Below, in pieces: positions 16,485-25,400 of a DNA stretch of 50,247 nucleotides. Made by a program: the position numbers and the translations under genes. How positions within the stretch are numbered: position 1 is the stretch's first letter; each line of letters opens with the position of its first letter. Under the pieces are notes generated by a model, which had not been told where the DNA came from, made no database searches, and saw only the letters and a list, made by a program, of their open reading frames with translations. The DNA comes from Peribacillus saganii. GTDB lineage: Bacteria; Bacillota; Bacilli; Bacillales; DSM-1321. The DNA is taken from positions 1 to 50,247 of the forward strand of contig NZ_QVTE01000014.1 of the NCBI RefSeq assembly GCF_003429095.1, in the 5' to 3' direction.

Positions 16485-16763
16485 ATGCTAATCACAGATA
16501 ATGCTCGTAATAATTTGAAGGCATTATTTAAAGAGCAAAATGCAAAAAATATTCGTTTTTATTTTGCAGGCTATGGCTGAGGACAGCCAAAAGTAGGACT
16601 GGAGCTGGATGCACCAGAAAAAGACGATATCATCATCAATGTAAATGAAATAGAAGTGGCAATCGAGCCTATGATCGAACCCCACACAAAAGACCTTATT
16701 CTTGATGTAAGTGGGGATGGGGAAGGGTTCTCTCTTTTGGGGAATTCCGGGAATTGCTGCTAG
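16485..16763 (+). CDS. HesB/IscA-like protein with in-frame UGA at the conserved Cys
   Basis: A 93-codon frame that short-ORF callers would miss because TGA occupies codon 32 (16578-16580). It reads MLITDNARNNLKALF, then RFYFAGYG-TGA-GQPKVGLELDAPE, and ends FSLLGNSGNCC. This is the small HesB/IscA-like family of Firmicutes, whose loop normally reads GxGCGGPKLGLALDEP with a C-terminal CC. The TGA stands exactly where the first iron-sulfur-ligand Cys belongs; flanking sequence is undamaged on both sides. A strong AAGGGGG site precedes the ATG. Either this is selenocysteine (HesB-like selenoproteins are known) or a one-base nonsense change. Downstream of the TGA only a short hairpin (CTGG / CCAG, 16605-16617) is visible, a weak SECIS candidate. 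It is last in the ars gene string. Confidence 0.75.
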
Positions 16764-16853
16764 ATAAAATCAACACCACAGGCATTAGTCTACCTTCATA
16801 ATTAATCAGGGATTTAAACAACTATTTCCCGAGTAAATTGGTTTAGGTAATGG

Positions 16854-16882
16854 AAAGACCCCTATTACACGGGGTCTTTATT
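16854..16882. terminator. Bidirectional terminator between ars genes and PAP2
   Basis: A perfect 9-bp stem (AAAGACCCC / GGGGTCTTT, 16854-16879) with an 8-base loop, between convergent genes. Confidence 0.85.
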
Positions 16883-17535
16883 CATGTCTTATTAGCTTTG
16901 TATCGCTGATAAAACCAAATTGCAAAGGTAAGCCAAAAGGAACTTATAAAATAACCAGCTATAACGTCGCTAGGATAATGCACGCCTAAATAAATACGAC
17001 TAATTCCAATAAAAAAGATCATAATGATGCTTAAGATGATTAAGGTAGTCCGTCCGAAGCAGGTGGAAATATGCCGCCATAGAATAAATGTTAAAACGCC
17101 ATATAAGGCAAAAGCCACTGTTGCGTGACCACTTGGAAAACTGTAATTTGCTGCCTCGATTAATCGATGCAGATCTGGCCGAGCCCTGCGAAACAATAGC
17201 TTTAATGATACAAAAAGAAGATTAGCTCCTGCAATCACCGCAACAAATAAAATCAGTTCAGAACGGTGTTTTAGTACTTTGTGGAGGATAAATAGCACTA
17301 TAAGTGAAATTAACACTATTGGAATTGTTCCCCCTATGAACGTGAAAAATTTCATAATTGATGTCAAAATGGGAGTCTCAAAGCCCTGAACATACGTGAT
17401 AATGGTACGGTCGAAGTCAACAATTGAATGTTTCCTAACCAGAATAGCCATAACTACAAAAAACATAAGGGATACGAGACTAATCATGAAAGCTATTAAA
17501 AGATGAACCTTTAAACTAAGAAAAACAAACCTCAT
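16882..17535 (-). CDS. PAP2-family membrane phosphatase
   Basis: Membrane enzyme of about 217 aa with five or six hydrophobic helices and all three PAP2 motifs: KLLFRRARP (KxxxxxxRP), YSFPSGHATVAF (PSGH) and SRIYLGVHYPSD (SRxxxxxHxxxD). Such enzymes dephosphorylate lipid phosphates such as undecaprenyl pyrophosphate or phosphatidylglycerol phosphate. I chose the ATG at 17535 (MRFVFLSLK); a longer frame runs into the chromate transporter. It lies 17 bases downstream of chrA on the minus strand, with GGTGAGG in the gap, so the two are probably one operon. Confidence 0.85.
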   Translation of the reverse strand: MRFVFLSLKVHLLIAFMISLVSLMFFVVMAILVRKHSIVDFDRTIITYVQGFETPILTSIMKFFTFIGGTIPIVLISLIVLFILHKVLKHRSELILFVAVIAGANLLFVSLKLLFRRARPDLHRLIEAANYSFPSGHATVAFALYGVLTFILWRHISTCFGRTTLIILSIIMIFFIGISRIYLGVHYPSDVIAGYFISSFWLTFAIWFYQRYKANKT

Positions 17536-17552
17536 ATTATGAAAATCCTCAC

Positions 17553-18746
17553 CTAAATTAACGACATAAGAGTTCCACCAATAGCTCCAGTTATTACAAT
17601 AACCCAGGGTGGTAATTTCCAATAAACTAACATACTGAATAAGATTGCAGCAAAAGCAAAGTCCAATGAGCTGAGGATTGAACTGGTCCAAATAGGCTGA
17701 TAGAATGCCGAAATTAATAATCCAACAACGGCTGCATTTACTCCCATTAGAGCTCCTTTTAACTTGGGATCACGGCGTAAGGTGTCCCAAAAAGGCAACG
17801 CGCCTACAATAAGGAGGAATGCTGGCAAAAATATAGCAATAGTGGCTAACAAACCACCCTGCCAACCATTCATAACGGTTCCTAAATAGGCCGCAAAGGT
17901 AAATAACGGACCGGGCACAGCTTGTGTCGCACCATAACCAGCTAAGAATGATTCTTTGTCTAACCATCCAGTTGGTACAAATTCACGTTCTAATAATGGC
18001 AAAACTACATGTCCACCACCAAATACTAACGAACCTGATCTGTAAAAACTGTCAAACATGGCAATCCAATGTAAATCAGTTAATTCCTTTAAAATAGGTA
18101 AAAGGATAAGCAGTCCCAAAAATACTGTTAAACAGAACACTGCGCAGCCGCGAGAAATAGGAAAATCCATTTTAGGCTGTTCTCTTTCACTGTGTTGTTT
18201 ATACAGGAAAAATCCAAGAAGTGCTGAAATGAGGATTACTCCTACCTGAAAAAATGCGTCTTGCCATAGTAGCGTACCTACCATCGCAAATAACGCAATG
18301 GCTTTTCTTTTTAAATCTGGAGTCAGGTTTTTCCCCATTCCTAAAATAGCTTGGGCAACAACTGCTACTGCTACAATTTTTAATCCGTGTATCCAGCCAG
18401 TTTCACCTAGATCTAATCCATGAAGCAGTACAGCAAACAAGATAAGGAAAATAACGGAAGGAAGCGTAAATCCGATAAACGAAGTAATCCCTCCCAAGAC
18501 TCCTGCTCTCATGACACCAATCCCGATTCCTACCTGGCTACTAGCTGGTCCTGGCAAAAACTGGCACAAAGCCACCAAATCAGCATAATTCTTTTCGTCT
18601 ATCCACTTTCTTCTTCGAACATACTCTTCATGAAAATAGCCTAAATGGGCAATTGGTCCTCCAAACGAAGTTAGACCAAGCCTTGTTGAAACTAACAGAA
18701 TTTCAATTAATGACTTATAACTTTTGTTTTTTTTGATTTGATGCAC
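17553..18746 (-). CDS. chrA: Chromate transporter ChrA (long form)
   Basis: Membrane protein of 397 aa made of two homologous halves. The N-half carries TSFGGPIAHLGYFHEEYVRRRKWIDE and CQFLPGPASSQ; the C-half carries SGSLVFGGGHVVLPLLEREFV and AVPGPLFTFAAYLG. These are the CHR-family motifs. Long ChrA proteins export chromate, often in exchange with or in competition with sulfate. It starts with GTG at 18746 after AGGAG with a somewhat long spacer. It is paired with PAP2 downstream. Its place next to the ars operon fits a metal/oxyanion-resistance stretch. Confidence 0.93.
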   Translation of the reverse strand: MHQIKKNKSYKSLIEILLVSTRLGLTSFGGPIAHLGYFHEEYVRRRKWIDEKNYADLVALCQFLPGPASSQVGIGIGVMRAGVLGGITSFIGFTLPSVIFLILFAVLLHGLDLGETGWIHGLKIVAVAVVAQAILGMGKNLTPDLKRKAIALFAMVGTLLWQDAFFQVGVILISALLGFFLYKQHSEREQPKMDFPISRGCAVFCLTVFLGLLILLPILKELTDLHWIAMFDSFYRSGSLVFGGGHVVLPLLEREFVPTGWLDKESFLAGYGATQAVPGPLFTFAAYLGTVMNGWQGGLLATIAIFLPAFLLIVGALPFWDTLRRDPKLKGALMGVNAAVVGLLISAFYQPIWTSSILSSLDFAFAAILFSMLVYWKLPPWVIVITGAIGGTLMSLI

Positions 18747-18972
18747 TAGATTAACCGCTCCTATTCCTTAATCTATATGAAGAGTCAACAATTGATTGGC
18801 TATATTTATTAAAACAAGAATAGCTATAAAAAACAAAAATGAATTCTTCCATTTCCTATCTTTGAGTACAATTAAACTACTACAGAATATGGGTATACAC
18901 TAAAGTACTAACCATTTGCGATACGTTTGCTGGACCACTTTGGGAAATTTATAACAAATATATATAATAATC

Positions 18973-19004
18973 AGGCTGACTCTAAGATTGATTAGTGTCA
19001 GCCT
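18973..19004 (-). terminator. Terminator-like hairpin overlapping the MFS gene end
   Basis: An 8-bp stem (AGGCTGAC / GTCAGCCT) that includes the stop codon of the MFS gene. The following tract on the minus strand is AT-rich but not a clean T run. Confidence 0.5.
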
Positions 19005-20199
19005 TAGTTTTATTTTGTTTTTCTTCCATTTGAGTTCTGATGAAAATAAGCAAGTAACTTATGCTTAAGAGAAGAATAATTAGAACCACAACCCCAGCCC
19101 AGTGAAAATACGTCCAGAAGATACCTCCGAAAGAACCAATCAGGCTTGATCCTAAATAATAAAAAAGCAAATAGAGTGATGAAGCTTGGGCCTTATTAGT
19201 TTTCGCATCATTTCCTACCCAGGAACTGACAATTGAATGAGCAGCAAAAAAACCGAAGGTAAAAATGGCTAAAAAAACAATTTTTAAGATTAAATTTGGT
19301 ACTAGAGTACCTAAGGCGCCTGCTCCCATTAGTCCAAGGGATAACATTAAAATGAATTGTTTTCCATGATGATCGGCCTTGCCTCCCATTAAAATGGAAC
19401 TATAAGTGCCGGACAAATACACTATAAAAAGAAATCCAATAATTGTTTGGCTTAAATTGTAGGGTGGTTCCATTAACATAAAGCCGATGTAATTATATAC
19501 GATAATAAAGCTTCCCATTATAAAAAATGGACAGATGATGAGCAGCATTAATTTTTTATCAGTAAGATGGGTTTTATACCCTGTAATAATCGGTTTCCAT
19601 CGGAAAGCATTTTTAGTAAAATTCCGTTCTCCGGGAAGGATCATCCAAAAAAATATACTGAGAATCAGGGACAAAATGCCCATAAGCTCAAGAGAAATTC
19701 TCCAGTGGAATAGATCTGTGAATACACCTGTAAGGATTCTGCCGGTCATGCCACCAATAGCTGTTCCGCTAATATAAAGTCCCATGATTTGTCCGATCCC
19801 TTTTGGGTGAAACTCCTCCACTATATAAGTCATGGCTATTGCGGGAACACCCGCCATACTCAGCCCCAGCAATCCCCTGAGCATTGCAAGAGAGAAAAAG
19901 TTGGGTGTAATGGCACATAATACCCCAATTAGTGATGTCGATAATAATGAAAGAACCATAATCCTTTTTCTGCCAATGACATCGGAAAAAGCAGCAGCCA
20001 CCAACAATGCTAAAGCAAGTGTTCCCGTAGTTAACGATAGGGTTAGGCTTGACGTTGAAGGGGACACATGAAACTCTTTGGAGATAATCGGCAATAGCGG
20101 CTGGGTAGTATAAAGGGTAGAAAAGGTCACAAAACCGCCTATAAATAAGGCCAGACTCGCTAGCTTGTACTCATTGGTTCCCTTTTGAATATACGTCAT
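18982..20199 (-). CDS. MFS transporter (YnfM-like exporter)
   Basis: Major facilitator protein of 405 aa with 12 predicted helices. Motif A-like AAFSDVIGRKRIMV follows helix 2 and a second copy, MGGKADHHGKQFI, lies between helices 8 and 9. The N-terminus FSTLYTTQPLLPIISKEF is typical of the YnfM/YdhP-like drug and sugar efflux group. The substrate is unknown. It is a single gene, divergent from the small 20321 ORF. Its start at 20199 has a modest GGGGA site. Confidence 0.88.
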   Translation of the reverse strand: MTYIQKGTNEYKLASLALFIGGFVTFSTLYTTQPLLPIISKEFHVSPSTSSLTLSLTTGTLALALLVAAAFSDVIGRKRIMVLSLLSTSLIGVLCAITPNFFSLAMLRGLLGLSMAGVPAIAMTYIVEEFHPKGIGQIMGLYISGTAIGGMTGRILTGVFTDLFHWRISLELMGILSLILSIFFWMILPGERNFTKNAFRWKPIITGYKTHLTDKKLMLLIICPFFIMGSFIIVYNYIGFMLMEPPYNLSQTIIGFLFIVYLSGTYSSILMGGKADHHGKQFILMLSLGLMGAGALGTLVPNLILKIVFLAIFTFGFFAAHSIVSSWVGNDAKTNKAQASSLYLLFYYLGSSLIGSFGGIFWTYFHWAGVVVLIILLLSISYLLIFIRTQMEEKQNKTKADTNQS

Positions 20200-20320
20200 G
20201 GCTAATCCCCATTCTTTCTATTTTCTTTATTTTACCATTAAACAGTGAAAAGGTAGTAAACCCCGAATTTGGGTAAAAAACTACATAAGGGGGAAAATAA
20301 CCTAAAAAGGAGGAAGGCAG

Positions 20321-20494
20321 ATGGATAAAGAACAGGTAACAAGCAACCAGGAAAGCCATGACGTAAGCTCCGGCAGCAAAGGGCAATTAGTTAACAACAA
20401 AGAGCGCCACGAGCAGAATTTAGTATGCAGCGATGAGCTGTTCTACAATGATTTAAGGGCAATTGTAGATGACACTGTCCGCGAACATGATTAA
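20321..20494 (+). CDS. Small acidic hypothetical protein (57 aa)
   Basis: The ATG at 20321 follows a strong AAAAAGGAGG. The product is hydrophilic with many Glu/Asp/Asn (MDKEQVTSNQESHDVSSG ... LFYNDLRAIVDDTVREHD) and no membrane segment. The length is modest, but ribosome site and composition look real. I do not recognise a family. It is divergent from the MFS gene. Confidence 0.65.
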   Translation: MDKEQVTSNQESHDVSSGSKGQLVNNKERHEQNLVCSDELFYNDLRAIVDDTVREHD

Positions 20495-20590
20495 ATATTT
20501 AATTTATTGAATAAAAGAAATGATGCCTGCATTTTTTTAATGCTGAAGTAAATTATAAATTTCTAGAATTGTGGATATTAAAGCCTATCG

Positions 20591-20784
20591 CTAGCTTCGG
20601 CGCCCAGCAACTTTTTTCCGCAGGAAAATAAAGCCCTATCTCACAGGATGTGCTAGTGCCGATGCACAGGACAAGGAGAGCCTGAGCAGCGATTCATCGC
20701 ACGAAACAAAGCGGGAACTTTGTGAGGATGTGGCACACCTTGCTGTGATTCGTCTGTCAGGGCCACTTGCGCTTTTTGTTTCGG
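20591..20784. repeat. GC-rich intergenic repeat, copy 1
   Basis: Begins GCTAGCTTCGGCGCCCAGC, passes through CCGCAGGAAAATAAAGCCC and GTGCTAGTGCCGATG, and ends near CACTTGCGCTTTTTG. The same ordered blocks recur at 23419, 34031 and 49906, and partly elsewhere. It lies in a 630-base gap (20495-21124) that otherwise holds no recognisable gene. Confidence 0.75.
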
Positions 20785-21124
20785 AAAGTCCTTCACCTTG
20801 CTTTTAAAAGAACTGTCCATCAGTTTTAGCAGTTGAAACAATGGCCCGTACAACTGAAAGAAATGGTACGGGTCATCTGTTATCCTTTTTTGCTCCTGAC
20901 TGTCCTCCTTTAAGGACCCACTAAACTATTGAACATACTCCTGACATATTACCATGATAGAATATACCCATAAGCTGTGCTGAATAGCTCTTAAAACGGG
21001 CTGAAAACAATTGAATACTTGTACGCTGTACCAATCTATTGAAAGAAGTACACAATAGAATGATTACAACATAGACGTTTGTTTTGGACTTGCAATACTC
21101 CAGCAATAGTAGGAGGGATTTTGT

Positions 21125-21811
21125 TTGAAAACTATTTTAGTGGTTGAAGATGAAGAACCGATTTCAATGGTGCTTAAGGTATATTTACAGCGGGAAGGCT
21201 ATAAAGTTATTCAAGTATTTGACGGTGACGAGGCCGTTGAAATATTTGAGGAGCATATGCCTGATCTGATTCTGCTTGACGTAATGCTGCCGAATAAGGA
21301 TGGCTGGGAGATTTTAAAGGAAATTCGTCAAAAGGCAGCTTGCCCGATTATTATGCTTACTGCGCTTGGTGATGTAAATTACAGGCTCGAAGGGTTTCAT
21401 TCCGGTGCGGACGATTACATTGCGAAACCCTTCGTAGCTGAAGAGGTTGTCGCGCGCATTCAGGCTGTCCTGCGCAGGTCCCCCCGAATCCTTGATGAGG
21501 AAAACATAAAACAGTACGGGGCTCTAAGGATTTCTCTCGATTCATATATAGTACAAGTGAACGGTGAAGAAATAAATATCACTCCCCGCGACTTATCCCT
21601 GCTTATTTTTTTGGCAAAAAACCCAAACAGGATCTTTACACGAGAGCAGCTGATTGATCAAGTCTGGGGCATGGATTATGATGGCAGCGACCGGGCAGTG
21701 GACCTGGCAATTAAAAGGATCAGAAAGGCATTGTCCGATTGGCCCTCAAATGAAGGAGAAATAAAGACTCTTAGGGGAATGGGGTATCAGCTTTGTGTCT
21801 ATGAAAACTGA
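21125..21811 (+). CDS. OmpR-family response regulator
   Basis: Regulator of 228 aa: receiver with VVEDEEP, Asp52 in LILLDVMLPNKDG, PIIMLTALG and IAKPF; C-terminal winged helix with NPNRIFTREQLIDQVWG and RAVDLAIKRIRKAL. TTG start at 21125 behind TAGGAGGG. It is coupled to the histidine kinase that follows (overlap of about 11 bases). Targets are not evident from the neighbours. Confidence 0.93.
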   Translation: MKTILVVEDEEPISMVLKVYLQREGYKVIQVFDGDEAVEIFEEHMPDLILLDVMLPNKDGWEILKEIRQKAACPIIMLTALGDVNYRLEGFHSGADDYIAKPFVAEEVVARIQAVLRRSPRILDEENIKQYGALRISLDSYIVQVNGEEINITPRDLSLLIFLAKNPNRIFTREQLIDQVWGMDYDGSDRAVDLAIKRIRKALSDWPSNEGEIKTLRGMGYQLCVYEN

Positions 21812-23225
21812 GAAACGAACCACACTGCTGCGTTATTGGACAACAAGGTATGTGATAACATTTTTTGTGGGACTTTTATTCCTCTCGGCTTTATCAATGT
21901 GGTATATGCAGGAAAAAGAAATGGAGAACCGTCTGAATCTGCAAAAATATTTAGCGGATGAGACGGCAGACCGGGTTGTGGATGAAAATGGGAACATCGT
22001 AATTGGAGATGTCTTATCACAAATATTGGATGAGCGTGAAAAATTGCTTCTAACTAATGAAGAACCAATGATTTATATAACAACCGTAGATGGCGAAATT
22101 ATTTTTACAAAACCAAAACTTTACTTAAAAACAGGAGATTCCCTGCCAAAACCCATCTTAAACAGCCAGGAAATTATCCAGCGCGTTACCTTATCAGATG
22201 GAAACCGTGTATATGTGGTCAAATCCCCTATTGAATCTGCAGGCCATCAAGGGGGATGGGTATTCATAGTACAGGAAGAACGGGCACTGAAAGAAGTGAA
22301 ACAAGATCATGAGCTTTTGGGGATCATGATGTTTGGTCTTGGAATTTTAGGGTGGGCAGTTATTTATGCCCTATCCTTTAGGATTTCAAAACCTATACAG
22401 CATGTCGCCCGTGCGGCGGTCCAAATCCGCGAAGGAAATTATGATATTTCATTAAATCAAGACGCAAGAGAGCAAGAAATATACGAATTGATGAGCTCCT
22501 TTAAAGAAATGACCAACCGGTTAACCCAGCTCGAAAAGCTGCGGGCCCAGCTCTTCGCAGGAGTAACCCATGACTTAAAAACACCTGTTGCTTCAATCAG
22601 CGGGCTTGTCCAGGCGGTAAGGGATGAAGTGGTAACAGGTGAAGAAAGCAAGGAGTTTTTAGATATCACTCTAAAAGAGATTAAGCGGCTGCAGACGATG
22701 ATTGAAGATCTTCTCGATTATAATGCGCTATCGGCAGGCGCATTTACTTTCAAGCTTGAGAAGAAGGATCTTAACATATTAGTGGCAGAAATCTCTGAGC
22801 AATGGCGGCTTACACAGGAGGAACAAAATTTCTCCCTTAAACTGATCCACGCGGAGGAAAAGTTGGTTAGCATGGTTGATCCCTATCGCTTGCAGGAAAT
22901 TATCATTAACCTGTTAAATAATGCTAGACAATCCTTGCCATCGAAAGAGGGGAGCATTGTGATTGTGGTGTACAGGGGAGAGGACAGCCATAACTTCATT
23001 GAAATTTGCGACAATGGAAAAGGGATACCACAGCAGGAACAAAGCTTTGTGTTTGAGCCGTTTTATAGGGGAGAAAAGAAGAAGCTTAAGGTGCGCGGAC
23101 TTGGCCTGGGACTTCCATTCAGCAGATTGTTGGCAAAAGCCCAAAATGGTGATATAAGCTTAAAGCAAAGTTCTGATAAAGGAACGATTTTCTCCATCAG
23201 TCTGCCATCGGTGACCAAAAATTGA
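21801..23225 (+). CDS. Sensor histidine kinase (HAMP, HisKA, HATPase)
   Basis: Membrane kinase of 474 aa. Helix 1 is at residues 17-36, followed by an extracytoplasmic sensor of about 130 residues, helix 2 (173-193) and a HAMP linker. Then come HisKA with His257 in FAGVTHDLKTPVASISG, an N box (IIINLLNNARQS), G1 (EICDNGKGIP), F box and G2 (GLGLGLPFS). All catalytic motifs are intact. The ATG at 21801 sits inside the response-regulator end; a GTG two codons earlier is possible. Partner of the regulator at 21125. The signal is unknown. Confidence 0.93.
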   Translation: MKTEKRTTLLRYWTTRYVITFFVGLLFLSALSMWYMQEKEMENRLNLQKYLADETADRVVDENGNIVIGDVLSQILDEREKLLLTNEEPMIYITTVDGEIIFTKPKLYLKTGDSLPKPILNSQEIIQRVTLSDGNRVYVVKSPIESAGHQGGWVFIVQEERALKEVKQDHELLGIMMFGLGILGWAVIYALSFRISKPIQHVARAAVQIREGNYDISLNQDAREQEIYELMSSFKEMTNRLTQLEKLRAQLFAGVTHDLKTPVASISGLVQAVRDEVVTGEESKEFLDITLKEIKRLQTMIEDLLDYNALSAGAFTFKLEKKDLNILVAEISEQWRLTQEEQNFSLKLIHAEEKLVSMVDPYRLQEIIINLLNNARQSLPSKEGSIVIVVYRGEDSHNFIEICDNGKGIPQQEQSFVFEPFYRGEKKKLKVRGLGLGLPFSRLLAKAQNGDISLKQSSDKGTIFSISLPSVTKN

Positions 23226-23418
23226 ATTATAAAAGGATAAAGATTGTCGGAAACATCACTACTTTATATTAATAATATACTCCAATAAATTAGTGGGATA
23301 TTTGATTGAACGAATGAAAATCAATGAAATATAATGAGGACTACCAATATGGATGGCCTTTTTAAGGGCTGTCCTTTTTTGCTGCATAAGAAAAGTATAA
23401 CTTTTTAACAAGTTCAGA

Positions 23419-23600
23419 TGTCTAGCTCCAGCGCCCGGCAACTTTTTTTCCGCAGGAAAATAAAGCCCCGACGCACACAACGTGCTAGTACCTGCCTGGC
23501 CACAGGAAAAGGAATGTTTAGGCAACGATACATTGAACGAAACAAAGCTGAGGTTGTATGGGGGCGTGTAAATGCCGACGAAGCCATAGTGCGTGGTGAC
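23419..23600. repeat. GC-rich intergenic repeat, copy 2
   Basis: TGTCTAGCTCCAGCGCCCGG, then CCGCAGGAAAATAAAGCCCC, GACGCACACAACGTGCTAGT. This is the cleanest match to copy 1 over the first 90 bases; the later part diverges. It lies between the kinase and the Spx-like gene (gap 23226-23717), with no gene visible there. Confidence 0.75.
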
Positions 23601-23663
23601 TTTAGCATTAATGCTTCTTTTAGTTCGCTAGCGTATTTGTGAAAATGGCATTTAAGTTCAGTC

Positions 23664-23707
23664 AAAAAAAAAGGAATATCACCAGATAATCGTTAGTGAT
23701 ATTCCTT
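23664..23707 (-). terminator. Intrinsic terminator of the Spx-like gene
   Basis: A 12-bp stem (AAGGAATATCAC / GTGATATTCCTT, 23671-23707) followed by nine Ts on the minus strand. Confidence 0.88.
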
Positions 23708-23717
23708 TTCCCTTTTG

Positions 23718-24113
23718 TTAGTTAATCGCCGCAATTGCGCGCCAAAGACGAATGCTTCTAACTTGCCGGGGCAAAAAGCAGCCCAGTTCTTCTTCGTTAT
23801 AACCGGCATGAATGTTTTTGTTGTCGAAGATAATCGGCCGGCGCAAAAGATCCGGATTGTCGCGGATAACTTCACAAAGTTCATTTAATGGCGTAGTATT
23901 CAAATTTATTTTAAGATTCTTGAATTTTTTAGAGCGGGTTGAGATTATTTCATCTGTACCGCCTTCTGTCATTTTTAAAAGATCTTTTACTTCTTCTACC
24001 GTTAGAGGCTGGGCATAGAGGTTTCGTTCTTTGAATGGAATATTGTTCCTGTTTAGCCAGGACTTTGCTTTCCTCGATGCCAGGCTGCTCGGTGTAGTAT
24101 ACAGGTTTACCAT
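23718..24113 (-). CDS. Spx-family regulator lacking the CxxC redox switch
   Basis: Protein of 131 aa that follows Spx closely: VNLYTTPSSLASRKAKSWL, then MTEGGTDEIISTRSKKFKNL, LLRRPIIFDNKNIHAGYNEEEL and FLPRQVRSIRL. Spx binds the RNA polymerase alpha C-terminal domain and controls thiol-stress genes; its Cys10-xx-Cys13 disulfide is the usual switch. Here residues 10-13 read Ser-Leu-Ala-Ser, so both Cys are gone. The thioredoxin-like ArsC fold and the conserved Arg region appear intact, so it may act redox-independently. GGGAGTGA precedes the ATG. It is monocistronic, with its own terminator. Confidence 0.85.
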   Translation of the reverse strand: MVNLYTTPSSLASRKAKSWLNRNNIPFKERNLYAQPLTVEEVKDLLKMTEGGTDEIISTRSKKFKNLKINLNTTPLNELCEVIRDNPDLLRRPIIFDNKNIHAGYNEEELGCFLPRQVRSIRLWRAIAAIN

Positions 24114-24509
24114 TTAAGAATCACTCCCTTATCTATTTTTAAGAAATTTATTTATAAGTTTATAACCTTACTTTAAACCTCCTTTGTGTCAGTTAAATGT
24201 CAGGATAAAATTCTTCTTGTTTTTTTCTAAATTATTTTCTTGTAACGTATATTGAGTTTTTACATTTCTTTTTTGCTTTGGAAAGCTATAATTAATTTGA
24301 CGAGAAGAAATCAAATTTAGTTCCATCTATATTTTAAGAAAGAAAAGATCATTGAAGTGCGGTCAGTGTCTTAAAGATTCGCTGATTGGCCATTTTCCTC
24401 ATCAAGCTATGCAAATAATAAAAGAATGTTTTTTCTGTCTATTTAATGCTGCAAGGGAACTCATAATAGATATTGTTTATAACTCTGGATGTAAAGGTTG
24501 GTTTTAAGA
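24114..24509. other. Gap upstream of modB, no modA seen
   Basis: About 395 AT-rich bases. A TATAAT at 24287-24292 lacks a -35 at proper distance. I looked for the end of a substrate-binding protein (ModA) before modB in all frames and saw none. Confidence 0.5.
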
Positions 24510-25172
24510 ATGCAGGGGGATTTTTGGCCACCGGTTTTTTTATCGGTCCAGGTGGCGGCCGTATCAGCAATCTGTGTGTTTATTAGCGGTATTTTATTGG
24601 CAAAAGTAATGGCCCACCGGCGTTTTAGAGGGATGGTGCTGCTTGAAACGATTATGCTGCTGCCGCTTGTCCTTCCTCCATCTGTAGTAGGCTTTTTGCT
24701 TATTATCGCATTTGGGCGAAATAGTCCAGCTGGACGCGCTATTGAATGGATTTTCAGCCAGCCTGTCATTTTTACATGGTGGGCTGCAGTAATAGCCTCT
24801 ACTGTAGTCGCTTTTCCGCTCATGTACCAATCATGCAAAACAGGCTTTGAATCGATTAGCCGGGATATAGAAAATGCGGCAAGGGTAGATGGGGCGAATG
24901 AATGGATGGTTTTCTTTCTGATAACGTTCCCGATGGCAGCAAAATCTATCATTTCCGGAGGGATTCTGGCGTTTGCAAGGGCGCTCGGAGAATTTGGAGC
25001 TACCTTGATGTTTGCAGGGAACATTCCTGGAAAGACTCAAACGATACCTACCGCCATTTATGTAGCGATTGATTCTGGCAATATGCAAAACGCCTGGCTT
25101 TGGGTCGGAACGATGGTGCTTATCTCCTTTATCATGCTGTTTTTCGTGCAGTTTATCACCAGAAAATCGTAA
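24510..25172 (+). CDS. modB: Molybdate ABC transporter permease ModB (orphan)
   Basis: Membrane protein of about 220 aa with five to six helices. The cytoplasmic EAA loop reads ENAARVDGANEWMVFFLITFPMAAKSIISG, and FARALGEFGATLMFAGNIPGKTQTIPTAIY is the ModB signature after it. ModB forms the channel for molybdate (sometimes tungstate) import with ModA and ModC. Neither partner gene is next to it in this window, which is unusual for this operon. An ATG at 24510 or a TTG at 24498 could start it; neither has a strong ribosome site. The terminator downstream suggests a one-gene unit. Confidence 0.85.
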   Translation: MQGDFWPPVFLSVQVAAVSAICVFISGILLAKVMAHRRFRGMVLLETIMLLPLVLPPSVVGFLLIIAFGRNSPAGRAIEWIFSQPVIFTWWAAVIASTVVAFPLMYQSCKTGFESISRDIENAARVDGANEWMVFFLITFPMAAKSIISGGILAFARALGEFGATLMFAGNIPGKTQTIPTAIYVAIDSGNMQNAWLWVGTMVLISFIMLFFVQFITRKS

Positions 25173-25282
25173 GGGTATTCTAAACTGACTTGTTGTTAAG
25201 CTCGTCTTTAGCGCCCAAAGTTGAGTTATGAACAGCAGTTTTATTAAAATAATCTTATTAAAAAAGACTAAAACATAAACAG

Positions 25283-25308
25283 CACTGCCATTCGGGCAGT
25301 GTTTTTTT
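25283..25308 (+). terminator. Intrinsic terminator after modB
   Basis: A 7-bp stem (CACTGCC / GGCAGTG) with a 5-base loop and seven Ts. Confidence 0.88.
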
Positions 25309-25338
25309 GATTTGGTACAGGTCTGATGTTGATATGGC

Positions 25339-25400
25339 CTAGATTTCAATCCTGCCAGAAATTAGTCGACGTTCCTCTGCCAGGCCGTTTTCTGCTTTTG
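25339..25400. repeat. Partial intergenic repeat, copy 3 (tail block)
   Basis: TAGATTTCAATCCTGCCAGA followed by AATTAGTCGACGTTCCTCTGC and CTGCTTTTG. The same order occurs at 34127-34190. Just before, near 25200-25215, 'TTTAGCGCCCA' may be a degraded head. Confidence 0.6.

Noticed and set aside
16578..16600. SECIS from CAGCC / GG-A-CTG directly after the UGA
   Set aside because: The loop would start only about 8 nt after the UGA, too close for a bacterial SECIS; the later CTGG/CCAG hairpin is better but still weak.
24252..24292. Sigma-A promoter for modB
   Set aside because: TATAAT is present, but the nearest -35-like hexamers are 22 or 29 bases away, outside the working range.
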